IMG/VR virus record: IMGVR_UViG_3300037245_004337
Location: 1 to 40,838 of that record
Length of the DNA: 40,838 nucleotides
Reading direction: 5' to 3' (one strand)
Source of the DNA: a virus
Shown here: positions 1 to 7,787 of the stretch, piece by piece
Layout of the letters: each line of letters starts with the position of its first letter
Numbering within the stretch: the first letter of the stretch is position 1
The notes under the pieces: generated by a model
The model's input: the letters and a program-made list of their open reading frames with translations, nothing else
The model's database searches: none
What the model was told of the DNA's origin: nothing
Program-made: the position numbers and the translations under genes

Positions 1-127
1 ACCTGGAATCTCAATAGAAGGGATCGTCGGGGGTACCATTGAGCCTGAGAAGTTCGCTCTTTTTGCTGATGCTTCTGGCACAGCCAATTTTATAAATACT
101 GTTAACACCGCAAGCCTACAGATAGTC
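1..127. repeat. Terminal direct repeat, left copy (circle overlap)
   Basis: The first 127 bases are identical to 40712-40838. The coding frame that enters at base 2 continues the gene that starts at 40686. An exact 127-base overlap is the pattern left when an assembler with k=127 closes a circular graph, so I read it as proof of circular or circularly permuted DNA, not as a physical phage terminal repeat. Confidence 0.95.
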
Positions 128-697
128 GGTGACATTGAAGTGCATTTTGACGTGGCCTATGCCATCTGGAATGGAGGTGAGTCATTTATAATGACAAAAG
201 GGCCGACGTTCGGCACCCCTCGTGATTACTACTTTCGTGTAGGTGTTTTTGGTGGGGATTTTCTGGATACTCATATTGTTCCGTCCCCTGGTACTGGTAA
301 TGGCAACAGCAATGATTCAAACGTGGCTACTGGATTCGCCGATAACAGTCGGCATCATCTCCGTTATGTCTGGGACGATTCGGCCAGTGAAGCTACTTGG
401 TATACCGGAGATGATGGGATTAATTGGATACAACTAGGCGCAGCAGAACCACTCAGTAGTATTGGCCAGAATACATCTACAGGCGATCTCAATATAGGTT
501 CTACTTTGGCAGGGAATGGCGTGATAGTTGGCCGTATGTATAGAGCTAAGTTGTATTCAGGTTTAACGGATGAGAGCGGCACTTTGGTTGCTGATATGAA
601 TCCGTCTGAATATGAATCAGGGAATAGCTGGAATAGTAAGGCATTCCCCAGTCAGACATGGACGCTCAATGGTGCTGTGACAATAGAAGAGGAATAA
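2..697 (+). CDS. Lectin-like (concanavalin A/LamG-fold) structural protein, 5' part missing here
   Basis: This is the downstream part of a gene whose start (ATG 40686) lies at the right edge; joined across the circle it encodes 240 residues. The middle shows alternating beta-strand patterns with short motifs such as DGINW, GRMYRAKLYSG and GTLVADMNPSEY. That order (a strand, then 'LYxG...G.LVAD.NP') is typical of phage LamG-like concanavalin A folds, which bind sugars or cap fibres. There is no signal peptide or membrane segment. It follows two long fibre genes and the 216-residue protein, so a role in the tail tip or host adhesion is likely. The fold call is by pattern only; the sugar-binding role is inferred. 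Confidence 0.75.
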   Translation, partial: PGISIEGIVGGTIEPEKFALFADASGTANFINTVNTASLQIVGDIEVHFDVAYAIWNGGESFIMTKGPTFGTPRDYYFRVGVFGGDFLDTHIVPSPGTGNGNSNDSNVATGFADNSRHHLRYVWDDSASEATWYTGDDGINWIQLGAAEPLSSIGQNTSTGDLNIGSTLAGNGVIVGRMYRAKLYSGLTDESGTLVADMNPSEYESGNSWNSKAFPSQTWTLNGAVTIEEE

Positions 698-699
698 TC

Positions 700-885
700 A
701 TGCCTAATGGTGGTGGTGGAGCAGGCGGCGCTGGTGCAGGCGGTAACGGTGGTAATGGCGCAAAGAAAAGTCAGTCCGGTCTTCGCAGAACGAGAACACA
801 GAAGAAAGGGAAGCAGATTAAAAGTACCGCCAAAAAAGGGTATTATGGTGCTAAGACAACCCGAAAAAAGAGGAAGAAATCATGA
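700..885 (+). CDS. Small glycine-then-lysine/arginine-rich basic protein
   Basis: The ATG at 700 follows an AGAGG ribosome site seven bases upstream. The 61-residue product has a glycine/alanine/asparagine run (residues 4-20) and then a strongly basic tail with many Lys and Arg, ending KKRKKS. It is the first of three tiny basic genes joined by ATGA and TAATG overlaps, so they are translationally coupled. The composition suggests binding to DNA or RNA, perhaps packaged DNA, but I do not recognise a family. The in-frame upstream start at 658 would overlap the preceding gene by 40 bases and has no good ribosome site. Confidence 0.7.
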   Translation: MPNGGGGAGGAGAGGNGGNGAKKSQSGLRRTRTQKKGKQIKSTAKKGYYGAKTTRKKRKKS

Positions 886-1037
886 AAGGTTTGCATAAGA
901 TCAATCAGCAACTGGCGGGCAAGCAGGCTGAGGGTACGACGCAGGAAAGCCACTATGGTATGAAGGCGTCCAAAAAACCAAATAAGGCTAAGGCCAAAAA
1001 ATCGGCTAAAGCAGGTTACGCCAAGCGAGGACGCTAA
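882..1037 (+). CDS. Small lysine-rich basic protein (51 aa)
   Basis: Starts at ATG 882 inside the stop of the previous gene (ATGA) and ends in a TAATG overlap with the next one, so it sits in a tight coupled cassette. The product begins MKGLHKINQQLAGKQ and becomes very Lys-rich from about residue 28 (KASKKPNKAKAKKSAKAGY), ending AKRGR. It has no hydrophobic segment. The charge suggests nucleic-acid binding or a virion-packaged basic peptide; no family is recognised. The frame is supported by the two overlaps and by continuous coding spacing. Confidence 0.65.
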   Translation: MKGLHKINQQLAGKQAEGTTQESHYGMKASKKPNKAKAKKSAKAGYAKRGR

Positions 1038-1195
1038 TGCCTTTAGCCAAGGGGTCCTCAAAAAAGACAATCAGCAAGAATATTGGCACTGAAGTCCGCG
1101 CCGGTAAGTCGCAGAAGCAGGCGATTGCCATTGCGATGGCCAAGGCGGGTAAGGCGCGTAAAAAACCCAAGAAATCAAAGCGGCGCAAGAAATGA
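1037..1195 (+). CDS. DUF6496-like small basic phage protein
   Basis: This 52-residue protein begins MPLAKGSSKKTISKNIGTEV and continues with a QKQAIAIAMAKAG segment. That matches a short protein widespread in tailed phages (pattern 'KGSSKKTISKNI..e...G..qkQAiAIAl.kAgk', DUF6496-like, named from memory). The last 15 residues are almost all Lys and Arg. The ATG lies in the TAATG overlap with the previous gene, and its own stop overlaps the next ATG (ATGA). The function is unknown; in related phages it lies near tail-accessory genes, as here. Confidence 0.75.
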   Translation: MPLAKGSSKKTISKNIGTEVRAGKSQKQAIAIAMAKAGKARKKPKKSKRRKK

Positions 1196-1455
1196 AAACG
1201 CGATATAAATCCGGTGATTACAACGTAATTTCTGATCAAAGCGGTCAGAAATACAAGCGCAGTGAATGCCGTTTGGGTGTGCCAGGTTCGATCCAGGCTG
1301 GATTGCTGGTAGGCAAAGATGAATGGTCGCCTCGCCATCCCCAGTTGGATATCCGGCCACGTCCGGAGCATATAGCGGTAGAGCAGGGACGGCCGCGTCA
1401 AGAAACTCGGTGGGCCGATGGACAAGGCCCCAATGATCAGAAGATACCCTTCTAA
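1192..1455 (+). CDS. Conserved small phage protein, apparent zinc-ligand-less variant
   Basis: An 87-residue protein starting MKTRYKSGDYNVISDQSGQKYK and containing the hallmark DEWSPRHPQLDIRPRPE. I recall a common phage family with 'Y.sGdwnviCd.CG.k.k.se...W.gl.VC..dwEpRHPqd..R.rpd'. Here the expected CxxC reads SDQS and the later Cys reads VGKD, so the presumed metal site is lost while the surrounding frame remains. It is coupled to both neighbours (ATGA upstream, TAATG downstream) and sits directly before the gp4-like adaptor. Function unknown. The family assignment is from memory. Confidence 0.7.
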   Translation: MKTRYKSGDYNVISDQSGQKYKRSECRLGVPGSIQAGLLVGKDEWSPRHPQLDIRPRPEHIAVEQGRPRQETRWADGQGPNDQKIPF

Positions 1456-3857
1456 TGGCTGCTGTACTCGAATCTACCGCGAATGAAATCATTCTGGCAG
1501 CATTGCTGGATTCCGGCATTATTCGCCCTGATGAAATCCCTACATCTGAAGATACGGCGACTGCGCTTTCGCGCCTGAACACCATGACCAAGCGCTGGCA
1601 AGCCCAGGGGCATCATCTGTGGGCGCAGACAGAAGGTATTGCCTTTATGGACCAGGGCAAGGAATCGTATTTTCTAGGCCCTTCAGGTGATGAAGCTACA
1701 ACGGTGGATGACTTTATTGGCACTACCACCACGGCTGATCTAGCGGCTGATGCTGTCACGATCTCTGTTGACTCAACAGAGGGCATGCTCGGTGCGTCGG
1801 AACAAATCAGCATTGACCCTATCTCCACACAATTTTGGGCGGCGGGCAACGGCGGTATTCTTTCGGCTATTTCAGGAAATCTATCAGTGGCTAATGGCTC
1901 GGATGGAGCCAGTTTCGCCGACTTCACTTTGGACGTTGAAGTTGGTAAAACCTATCGCGTCACCGCCGTTTATTCAGGGGGCACATCCCCTAGCGTTATA
2001 GAGCCCGCCACGATTTTTGGGACTGGGGCAAATATTGAGGGCGGATTGGGTACTGGTAATACGGATTCAACCTTTGTTTTCACGGCGGCAGACACCACCG
2101 ATTTTGACTGGATTGCTGTCAGCGTGGGCGAAGAACATTCATGTGCTATTAACGCTGATGGGGAAATATTTAGCTCAGGTTTAAATTTTTCAGGCCAACT
2201 TGGCCTCGGCAATGAAATTGACAAGCTGTTTTTTACCCAGGAAAGCTCAGGTGCAACAAATTGGGATTCTATTTCAGCAGGCTTAAATTTTACGTCGGCG
2301 ATGGCAGGGGGAAAAATATTTGGCACAGGCTTAAACGAGGAGGGTGAGCTAGGTCTGGGAACTACCTCCAATGTGGATGTTTTCACGCAAGAAACACTCG
2401 GGGCTACCAATTGGACGGCAGCAGTTTCTGGCGAGACTCATCAAATCGCGTTGAACGCTAATGGGGAAATCTATACTGTTGGTGAGAATTTTTCAGGCCA
2501 ACTCGGCCAGGGCGGCACGTCGAATCTAAGTACTTTTACAAAAGTTGGAAGTGCTACGGATTGGGTGGCAATAGGAGCGGGTTTTGATACCTCGTTTGCC
2601 ATCAAGTCTGACGGGACATTACATGCGGCAGGCCTAAATGGCTCCGGCCAACTTGGCTTAGGCGATTTGACGGATAGGGACGTCTTCACGCAGGTCGGCA
2701 CAGATACAAATTGGGTCGCTGTTGAAGCAAGCGAATTTTCTGCTTACGCCCAAAAAGTTGATGGCAGTTGGTATGCTACTGGTCTCAATGTAAGAGGGCA
2801 ATTGGGCATTGGCTCAACAATCGATAAAGATGTATTCACCCTCGTCTTGGGCGGAAATGATTGGACTACTTTTTCAGCCGCGTCCTTTTCTGCCTTAGCC
2901 CTAAAATCGGATGGTAGTTTCTGGGGCGTGGGGTGGAATTTTGATGGCCAGCTCGGCCAGGGAGATAACGATGATAGATTCGAGACATTCATTTCGCTGT
3001 CGGATTCGATTGGCTGGTCAGCTATAGCAGAGGGGCTTAATGACAGTTTAGGAATTTTTTCAACGCCATCAACAAAACTATCCATTATCGATCCGGTCAC
3101 GGGGGAGGACTTACAGTCTGAGACAACGGATACTCTCGGCGATGTGGTGCTGGAATTTACCGCGACACAAACCGAGATGAGTTTTCGGTTATCTAACGTA
3201 CTTTCAGCAGCGACGGCATCAGTGGCCATCTCATCGCTGAATTTTATATGCCTCAGTGATGGTGATTTCATTGGCATCAAGCAAGACGACAATACGCGCC
3301 ATTGGACCACTATCGTAGAGGTCGTCGATGACACGACCTTAGAGATTGATACCGGCATGGTGTCAGCCGTCACCTCTGGCGCGCAAGTGTTTACGTTTAC
3401 CGATCTAATCGAACGCCCCATGCGAATTTATAATGAGCGCACAGAGACGATTGGTCAGAATAATGAAATTCCCTCGTATAAATGGTCGCGCCAGGAGTAC
3501 ATGCAGCAGACGATTAAGGATAGCCAGGGCACTGTTATCCAAATGTATTACAATCCCGAGTTAGGCAACGGTCGCTTGTATGTCTGGCAGACGGCAGCCG
3601 ATTGCAATCAGGTCGTCAATTTTACGTTTGATCGCCCCTTACAGGTTTCAGACGATCAATTAGACAGCCCCGATTTTCCCAGTGAATGGTTTGAGGCGTT
3701 GAAGTGGAATCTGGCGGTGCAGTTATTATCGGGCTATGCTGTTGATCAAAACACGGCGCAACTGGTGATGGCGAACGCACAAAGCTCGTTGGAAGAGGCG
3801 TTAGATTTTGATGAAGAAACAGGCTCACTTTATGTGCAGCCTAGATATGATAGATGA
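1455..3857 (+). CDS. P22 gp4-like head-to-tail adaptor with an inserted seven-repeat RCC1 beta-propeller
   Basis: The 800-residue protein is a mosaic. Residues 1-120 (LNTMTKRWQAQG, then VTISVDSTEG) and 603-800 (NTRHWTTIVEVVDD, RPMRIYN, SRQEYM, GRLYVWQT, FPSEWFEALKWNLAVQL) are the two halves of a gp4-type tail accessory factor, the ring that joins portal and tail. Usual homologues are about 160-220 residues. Between the halves lies a 480-residue insertion. Residues 187-538 are seven repeats of about 50 residues with the RCC1 signature (xGxNxxGQLGLG ... F ... W ... GxxHSxAI.xDG). They are flanked by beta-sandwich-like strands (about 121-186 and 539-600). The fold calls come from motifs. The insertion presumably projects from the tail ring and may bind a host surface. 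The start is ATG in a TAATG overlap. Confidence 0.85.
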   Translation: MAAVLESTANEIILAALLDSGIIRPDEIPTSEDTATALSRLNTMTKRWQAQGHHLWAQTEGIAFMDQGKESYFLGPSGDEATTVDDFIGTTTTADLAADAVTISVDSTEGMLGASEQISIDPISTQFWAAGNGGILSAISGNLSVANGSDGASFADFTLDVEVGKTYRVTAVYSGGTSPSVIEPATIFGTGANIEGGLGTGNTDSTFVFTAADTTDFDWIAVSVGEEHSCAINADGEIFSSGLNFSGQLGLGNEIDKLFFTQESSGATNWDSISAGLNFTSAMAGGKIFGTGLNEEGELGLGTTSNVDVFTQETLGATNWTAAVSGETHQIALNANGEIYTVGENFSGQLGQGGTSNLSTFTKVGSATDWVAIGAGFDTSFAIKSDGTLHAAGLNGSGQLGLGDLTDRDVFTQVGTDTNWVAVEASEFSAYAQKVDGSWYATGLNVRGQLGIGSTIDKDVFTLVLGGNDWTTFSAASFSALALKSDGSFWGVGWNFDGQLGQGDNDDRFETFISLSDSIGWSAIAEGLNDSLGIFSTPSTKLSIIDPVTGEDLQSETTDTLGDVVLEFTATQTEMSFRLSNVLSAATASVAISSLNFICLSDGDFIGIKQDDNTRHWTTIVEVVDDTTLEIDTGMVSAVTSGAQVFTFTDLIERPMRIYNERTETIGQNNEIPSYKWSRQEYMQQTIKDSQGTVIQMYYNPELGNGRLYVWQTAADCNQVVNFTFDRPLQVSDDQLDSPDFPSEWFEALKWNLAVQLLSGYAVDQNTAQLVMANAQSSLEEALDFDEETGSLYVQPRYDR

Positions 3858-3868
3858 GGTAAATTGTT

Positions 3869-4420
3869 ATGCCATTCGGTATAGGTGGTTCTTATTCGAA
3901 AAGTAAAAGCAAAAGTGAAAGTTCGTCGGGTGCTCTACCAATGGATATAGCGAAGGCGCTGGGCGTTACTGTTGAGGGCTATGAAAAAATCAATGAGCAG
4001 TATAATAAAATTTTTCCGATGTCGATTGAAAATAGACTGAAGGGGTCTCAGGGTGCTTTTGATTTAACACAGAAAAATACTCCAGCAATGATGCAGGCTA
4101 TCTCAGATACAGGCGGCCTGGCTGGAAACATATTAACAGCAGGATTAAGACAGGGGCAGAATCAAGCACTGGGACTGCCGGTAGATTATTCTGCAATAAA
4201 ATATACGCCTCAAGAATTTGATACCTCTGCATTAACAGAGGCAAGAATGCCTGAATTTAACACAGAGGTAGAGCCTACTAATATGAATGTTTACAGGCAA
4301 AACGTTCTAAAAGCGGGAAGAGATTTTGCCAAGCAAACAAAGCGCGAAGGACAAAATCAAAGAATGGGCAGGGAGTCTTACCGTCAGTTTGGTCGAGAAT
4401 CTTTGAGAGCCAAGCGCTAA
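3869..4420 (+). CDS. Putative small ejection/internal virion protein
   Basis: This 183-residue protein starts MPFGIGGSYSKSKSKSESSSG, a low-complexity Ser/Lys head typical of the first protein of podovirus ejection cassettes. A mostly helical, Gln-rich body follows, with a basic C-terminus (RESYRQFGRESLRAKR). It has no membrane segment or enzyme motif. It lies directly after the gp4-like adaptor and before three large ejection-type proteins, all in one direction with short gaps. From position, I infer a virion-internal protein released with the DNA. I cannot assign it to gp7, gp20 or gp16 of P22. Confidence 0.6.
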   Translation: MPFGIGGSYSKSKSKSESSSGALPMDIAKALGVTVEGYEKINEQYNKIFPMSIENRLKGSQGAFDLTQKNTPAMMQAISDTGGLAGNILTAGLRQGQNQALGLPVDYSAIKYTPQEFDTSALTEARMPEFNTEVEPTNMNVYRQNVLKAGRDFAKQTKREGQNQRMGRESYRQFGRESLRAKR

Positions 4421-4445
4421 AATTATTTAAACGAGAATATTGATT

Positions 4446-6356
4446 ATGCCTTATCAAAATGCGGCTCAACCGGCTCAAGCGGTTCAGGGATTAAACATGG
4501 ACCAGTTTGGCAACAATGCGAATCCTTCTGCGATGGCGCTTCAAACTTTTGTGCAAGGCAGACCACAAGGTCAACTTTCTCGTGGCGGTGCTTCGAGTAG
4601 CCTTCCCTCTAGCCAATTCGCTGGGATATCCGCAAGGGGCGGTCCCTCTGGCCAGTTCGCCAGGAACACTGGGATGGCCGGTTCTATTGATGTAGGTCAA
4701 TCTAACGGATTGGCTTTTCCTGCTTCCCAGGCACAGTATGCTAGCGACACTGGCGGCTATCCCGATATCGGGTCTCTTGCTGGTTTTGACCAAAACCTGA
4801 TGGCCTTTGCTTCGCCACAAGGTGCTGGCCAAAATATGATGGCTTTTGCTTCGCCACAAGGTGCTGAGCAGACAGGGCTTTCTATGCCAGGCGCCCCCCA
4901 ACAACTGCCTGATGACATTCAAAATATGGCTATGCAGAAGCTGGGTCGTAATCTTCCTCCAGATGCGATAAAGAATCTTCAAGATAGGAATATGACTTCA
5001 CAGCAAATACTCGATCATCTCAGTCAATCGCCTGAAGGTACGCGTTTTGCCACTAGAAATAAGGAGAAGCTTCAATCCCTGGGCATGGAGTTATATGGAC
5101 GAAATCTTCGGCCAGGAGAGTTGTCACGTTATCAGAACATGCCTCTAGATCAAGCTCGCGCCGCGATTCTAGAATCAGAGGAAGGCCAGGGATTTGCTCG
5201 TAGAAATCCTGCTAGGATGAAAGACAGGGAAAATAAAATACAGGCGATCTCTCAAAAAATACATGGGCGTCAGCTTTCGCCAAAAGCGATAGCATTTGAA
5301 GTGGCTAGTGGAGCGTCTTTAGATGAGATTCAAGCAAAGTTTAGCAGTGGACCAGAGGGAGAAAAGGTTTATCAGAAAAAGATAAGCTCTGCGCCACCGA
5401 CAGGCCTTATTGGATTTGAAGAGGCTTCAGAGGAGGGGCTCGGATTAAGCACTGATGCAATTACTGGCTCCACGGAGGCTGCTATTACGGCTCTTCGCGA
5501 AGGACAGACGGGAGGCTTGGGTAGTATTGATGAAGGAGGAGTTCTGACCGGAGAGTATATTGAGCGAGGAGCTGAGGGCTTTACGCCTTATACGGAAGGA
5601 GGAGCTCAATCCCAGCAGGTTCAGTTGGCACTATCGGGTGCTTTGGGGCCAGAGGCTCAAGCTGAAGCGTATGCAAACTTTCAGTCATCACCTGGGCAGG
5701 ATTTCTTAAGAGATCAAGCAGAGCAGGCCTTGTTGCGCGGCGCTTCGGCGACCGGCGGTTTGGGTGGGGGTGCAATACAAAGTGCCTTACAACAACAGGC
5801 AATGGGTATGGCCCAGCAGGACTTTGGCAATTATTATGATCGGTTGGGCGGCCTTTCTGACAGAGGACTGCAGGCATCGACAAGCCGTGGTCAATTGCTG
5901 GGGATGGGCGCGGACTTTGCAAACACGCGAGGTGGTCAAAAAGCTGATATTTATGGAAATACCGCTCAAAATATAGCAGCGACGGAAACCGCTCTAGGGG
6001 GTGCTGCTTCTGGCCTTTATGAGAGAGCCTATAGAGATAAGGCGGCTAGTCGATATGATACCGGTGCTAGAATGCAGGATAGGCTTGATAGAACCACAAG
6101 CGCGCTTGCTAATTTACAGACAACTCAGGGCGCTCAGGGATTACAAGCATTACAGACTCAGGCTGATAAGATTGGCGGTCTCATGGAATCCATGGGTATG
6201 AATCTTGCTGCTGATTATCAGACAATGGTCGACCAGTTAACGTCAATAGGAATATCTGAAAACAGTCAGCTAGGGAAAATCATACTTTCACGAGGCGCAA
6301 AAAGCGACGCATCATCGAGCTCTATGAGCGTAGGCGCAAAGGTTGGCATAGGCTAG
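4446..6356 (+). CDS. DNA-ejection (DNA transfer) protein with DUF4214-like repeats
   Basis: Of 636 residues, the N-terminal 150 are Gln/Ala/Gly-rich with a tandem MAFASPQGA motif. About residues 155-310 hold three copies of a helical unit: LGRNLPPDAIKNL...SPEG, YGRNLRPGELSRY...SEEG and HGRQLSPKAIAFE...GPEG. These resemble DUF4214 repeats. The C-terminal half carries SSPGQDFLRDQAEQALLRGA and GGLGGGAIQSALQQQAMG, a signature of P22-like DNA transfer proteins. Such proteins sit inside the capsid and form a conduit across the cell envelope at infection. I chose ATG 4446 over the TTG six bases upstream. The role is inferred from family memory and position. Confidence 0.75.
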   Translation: MPYQNAAQPAQAVQGLNMDQFGNNANPSAMALQTFVQGRPQGQLSRGGASSSLPSSQFAGISARGGPSGQFARNTGMAGSIDVGQSNGLAFPASQAQYASDTGGYPDIGSLAGFDQNLMAFASPQGAGQNMMAFASPQGAEQTGLSMPGAPQQLPDDIQNMAMQKLGRNLPPDAIKNLQDRNMTSQQILDHLSQSPEGTRFATRNKEKLQSLGMELYGRNLRPGELSRYQNMPLDQARAAILESEEGQGFARRNPARMKDRENKIQAISQKIHGRQLSPKAIAFEVASGASLDEIQAKFSSGPEGEKVYQKKISSAPPTGLIGFEEASEEGLGLSTDAITGSTEAAITALREGQTGGLGSIDEGGVLTGEYIERGAEGFTPYTEGGAQSQQVQLALSGALGPEAQAEAYANFQSSPGQDFLRDQAEQALLRGASATGGLGGGAIQSALQQQAMGMAQQDFGNYYDRLGGLSDRGLQASTSRGQLLGMGADFANTRGGQKADIYGNTAQNIAATETALGGAASGLYERAYRDKAASRYDTGARMQDRLDRTTSALANLQTTQGAQGLQALQTQADKIGGLMESMGMNLAADYQTMVDQLTSIGISENSQLGKIILSRGAKSDASSSSMSVGAKVGIG

Positions 6357-6374
6357 CAATTATTGGAGATTAGA

Positions 6375-7787
6375 ATGGCAAGAATTGGGTTGAGAAGTGA
6401 TTATTCTGGGCGCGGCTTTGGCGGGGAGGACCTGCTTAGCCTTGATGACCCCAGCAGAAATTATGATATGCCTGCTCTTGATGTTTCGGCAGGGCTGAGT
6501 GCTGCAGGATTAGATACTTCTCTTTTGGATGACGTGGGAGTAGCTCCTGACGAGGGATTAGGTCAGCCACCTCCTGGTGGATCAGGGCAGCCAGAGTCTC
6601 CAGAAGGGTATGGCGGTTTTGGCGACTTTATAATGGAGGCCGCTGGCCCCCGTTATGTCGCGAAGAAAGAAAGGGCTGAGAAGGAAGAGATTAAGAAGCG
6701 CGAGAAAATAATGGCTGATGACTCGCTTACAATGCTGCAGTTCATGGACAAAGGGGATTACGAAAAAGCGGCTGCATTTGCTAGCGATCGTGAAGCCAGA
6801 GTTATTGATCTTGGCGGGAACCCAATTACAACGCAGGCATGGCAGATCGGTATAGAAAACAAAAGATATGACGCCGTTGAAACGGTTCTAAGAAAAGATG
6901 TTTTGCGCGGGCAGGAAAAAGGCTATATCCCCAAGGATCAGCCTGATATCAATAAATTGAGCGGCTATGAAAGTTATGCCACTCAGGAAAAAGAACAAAA
7001 AGCTGAAAAAAGGCAGCTTGAAATTGATCGATTAAAAAGCCCGAAAGGACCGTCAGCTCTATTATTAAAAGATTTGCCCGCCGGAATCCGCCAACAAGCT
7101 ACGGAAGCGTTTAAAGCAGCAGGTGGTGGAAAAGAAGGCCTTAAAGCCATGAACGCTCAAGTAGCGCTATCACAAACGAGGGCGGATATAGCTTCTGTGC
7201 CTAATACTCTGAGAAAAATTTATCCTAATGCGACGCCAGAGAACATGGAAGAATTACTGGCTATTACAGAAGGCTCAACATCTACACAAATGGCGCTCAC
7301 GCGGGCTGAAAAGTTGAGGACAAACCAAAGAGCTGTAGACCTTAAGGCGGCCACTGGAGAGGATGTGGTTAGATTAACACAATCTATTTTAGACGATGTT
7401 AATTTACCTGACGTTATAGGGTCGATGGAAGGTAAGGAGGGCGGCCTTATTGATTGGTTCAGAGTAGATGATGATGAATATGGTGTGATAGCACAGATTG
7501 ATCAATTGGCTGCTTTATTAACAAAAGAAAATTTAGGCCTTCTTAAAGGCGTAATTAGTGATAGAGATATCATATTCCTACAAAAAATTGTTGCTGGTGG
7601 AATTAATAGGCAGCGTGATTTGGCTGGTTTTACAGCAGAAATGCAAAGACTGCAGGGTGTTTTTAAACCAGAACCAGAACCAGAACCAGAATCTGGTGCT
7701 TCATTGGGTGCATTGCCGCCTGGAACAACAGCGAACGAAGATGGTACCTATACGCTTTCTGACGGACGCCGAGTGAGGGCTAAATAA
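6375..7787 (+). CDS. Putative ejection protein (470 aa)
   Basis: ATG 6375 follows TTGGAG at a seven-base gap, better than the in-frame TTG at 6363. The protein is soluble and mostly helical, with a Gly/Pro-rich stretch (about residues 58-80) and a charged coiled-coil stretch KKERAEKEEIKKREKIM. A PEPEPEP linker near residue 433 precedes a short C-terminal module (GTTANEDGTYTLSDGRRVRAK). It lies between two other large ejection-type proteins; the length is close to P22 gp20 (471), but I see no sequence proof of homology. The stop overlaps the next start (TAATG). Likely a virion-internal protein released during infection. Confidence 0.6.
   Translation: MARIGLRSDYSGRGFGGEDLLSLDDPSRNYDMPALDVSAGLSAAGLDTSLLDDVGVAPDEGLGQPPPGGSGQPESPEGYGGFGDFIMEAAGPRYVAKKERAEKEEIKKREKIMADDSLTMLQFMDKGDYEKAAAFASDREARVIDLGGNPITTQAWQIGIENKRYDAVETVLRKDVLRGQEKGYIPKDQPDINKLSGYESYATQEKEQKAEKRQLEIDRLKSPKGPSALLLKDLPAGIRQQATEAFKAAGGGKEGLKAMNAQVALSQTRADIASVPNTLRKIYPNATPENMEELLAITEGSTSTQMALTRAEKLRTNQRAVDLKAATGEDVVRLTQSILDDVNLPDVIGSMEGKEGGLIDWFRVDDDEYGVIAQIDQLAALLTKENLGLLKGVISDRDIIFLQKIVAGGINRQRDLAGFTAEMQRLQGVFKPEPEPEPESGASLGALPPGTTANEDGTYTLSDGRRVRAK
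7667..7691 (+). repeat. Six-base microsatellite coding for Pro-Glu repeats
   Basis: About four copies of the unit ACCAGA encode the PEPEPEP linker of the 470-residue ejection protein. A short in-frame repeat like this can change copy number by slippage without breaking the gene and probably forms a rigid linker. Confidence 0.7.

Noticed and set aside
1-127. A physical terminal repeat of the virion DNA
   Set aside because: The length matches an assembler k-mer exactly, and a coding frame runs through the joint, so a circular-assembly overlap is the simpler reading.
1455-3857. RCC1 repeats as eukaryotic contamination or a chimeric assembly
   Set aside because: The frame is open throughout, and both ends are phage tail-adaptor sequence. 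A second RCC1 gene lies within the same tail cassette, so a mis-join is unlikely.
5764-5976. Extra open frames within the ejection-protein genes
   Set aside because: They sit inside long, well-supported genes in other frames and have no ribosome sites or recognisable families.
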